This document shows, in pieces, positions 63,176-64,000 of a stretch of 64,000 nt of DNA. The translations under genes and the position numbers were made by a program. How positions within the stretch are numbered: position 1 is the stretch's first letter; each line of letters opens with the position of its first letter. Under the pieces are notes generated by a model. That model was not told the DNA's origin. It did no database searches and saw only the letters and a list, made by a program, of their open reading frames with translations. Origin of the DNA: Pohlia nutans (lineage: Eukaryota; Streptophyta; Bryopsida; Bryales; Mniaceae); NCBI GenBank assembly GCA_022496805.1, contig CM040100.1, forward strand, positions 14,289,009 through 14,353,008, read 5' to 3'.

Positions 63176-64000
63176 AATTTTGATTCAAAGAGAGTTTGGC
63201 TCTTGTAGTACCCAAGGTGATCTCTATTGACTGATCTCCCAATGAAAGCTCAATGCTTAAAGTTGGACGCAAATTTATCCTCTAGCTTATTAGACTAGTG
63301 AGACTCATGCTGATGGCCACCAACCATGTAGTAGTTAAAAGTACTCCCGGATTTCAAGCAGAACCGGAAATTCTAGAATAGAAATAAACTGCATTATTAC
63401 TCAAAAATCTATTTCCCCCTAGAAACATAGTATAATAGAGCAGTGCAATGGAAAACTGGATCGAAGACTTTTCTAAGTAACGAGGGAATGCCATTTGTAT
63501 TCCATGAATTTTGGGATTACCATGTCATTGCCAAGTTTACCATTGCTCTATACCATCCCATTGCTCTATTATGCTATGAAATAGAAACTCCGTCTTCAAA
63601 CCAGAACCCGGCTCAAAATCCAACACTGAAAAAATAACAAAACCAGAATTCAATAATGTAAACAAACTGCATACTTCAAAAATCAATTTCTCTCGAAACC
63701 CTCAAACGCAAATCCATTTCCCAAGCTGCCCCTCAATTGACATAAAAAATCTATCCTGCTCCGAAAAGACACAATCAAAAACTAACTATAAGAAATTCAA
63801 GAAATTCAGCAAAATCCAAGAATATAAAGAAACTGCATTATTCTGTAAACTGAAATAATATGTATTGCTCTCAAAAGTAATACGAAAACCCTAAAATTCT
63901 TGTAACCAGACCTCGACTCAAAATCCAACACAAGTTGCGCCGATTCTCATTATGGATGAATCTAAACATACCAATGCAAATTCTACTGATTCTCGGGAAA
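63176..64000. other. intergenic to window end, with one small MITE
   Basis: No gene is recognised. It may include part of the F-box gene promoter or an upstream leader exon. Confidence 0.4.
63426..63578. mobile_element. MITE, CATAGCATAATAGAGCA family, copy 2
   Basis: 153 bp with ends CATAGTATAATAGAGCAGTG and its inverse (CATTGCTCTATTATGCTATG). The interior matches the copy at 59077. Confidence 0.65.

Overview
This is nuclear DNA from a land plant. It has about six spliced or intronless protein-coding genes with plant-type orthologues, set in AT-rich DNA packed with small transposons. The presence of a DD34E Tc1-type transposase, a very large load of TTAA-flanked (piggyBac-like) non-autonomous elements, and an intronless sucrose transporter gene makes me lean towards a non-seed plant (bryophyte or lycophyte). 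That lineage call is an inference; the sequence alone does not settle it.

Layout. 1-848: nothing recognised. 849-5634: a complete CACTA (En/Spm) element with 30-bp perfect terminal inverted repeats (TIRs) and a CCG target duplication; it carries a DUF4216 fragment and a TNPA-like gene. 5780-9460: four Tc1/mariner-type elements end to end, the third with a transposase gene broken by one stop codon. 10109-10847: ATG8 (autophagy ubiquitin-like protein). 12371-17850: TTAA elements and AT-rich DNA. 17900-20218: a PFA-DSP/Siw14-type phosphatase. 21100-26420: nested MITEs (miniature TIR elements) and retroelement remnants. 27397-29046: sucrose transporter. 30174-33360: more repeats. 33741-37364 (minus): SRP54, nine exons. 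37.7-45 kb: nested TTAA elements and foldbacks. 45455-47194: a plastid-type DUF212 (acid phosphatase/haloperoxidase-related) protein. 47743-50086: a deleted Ty1/copia element with LTRs, one of which contains a 1-kb foldback element. 50.4-54.3 kb: TTAA elements and a long inverted repeat. 55649-58801: a tandem segmental duplication holding a small gene of unknown function and two tRNA-Gln copies, one intact and one destroyed by a CACTA MITE. 60943-62757 (minus): an F-box protein gene.

The host genes are unrelated housekeeping or signalling functions (autophagy, inositol-pyrophosphate phosphatase, sugar transport, protein targeting, plastid DUF212, ubiquitin ligase adaptor) and do not form a pathway. 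The most unusual content is the transposon landscape. At least 16 TTAA-bounded elements of seven sequence families share CCC(C)T-type ends, and five or six of these families also share a short palindrome (two stems around a 5-nt spacer) 15-18 bp inside one end only. This looks like one transposition system mobilising sequence-unrelated passengers; no matching transposase is present in the window.
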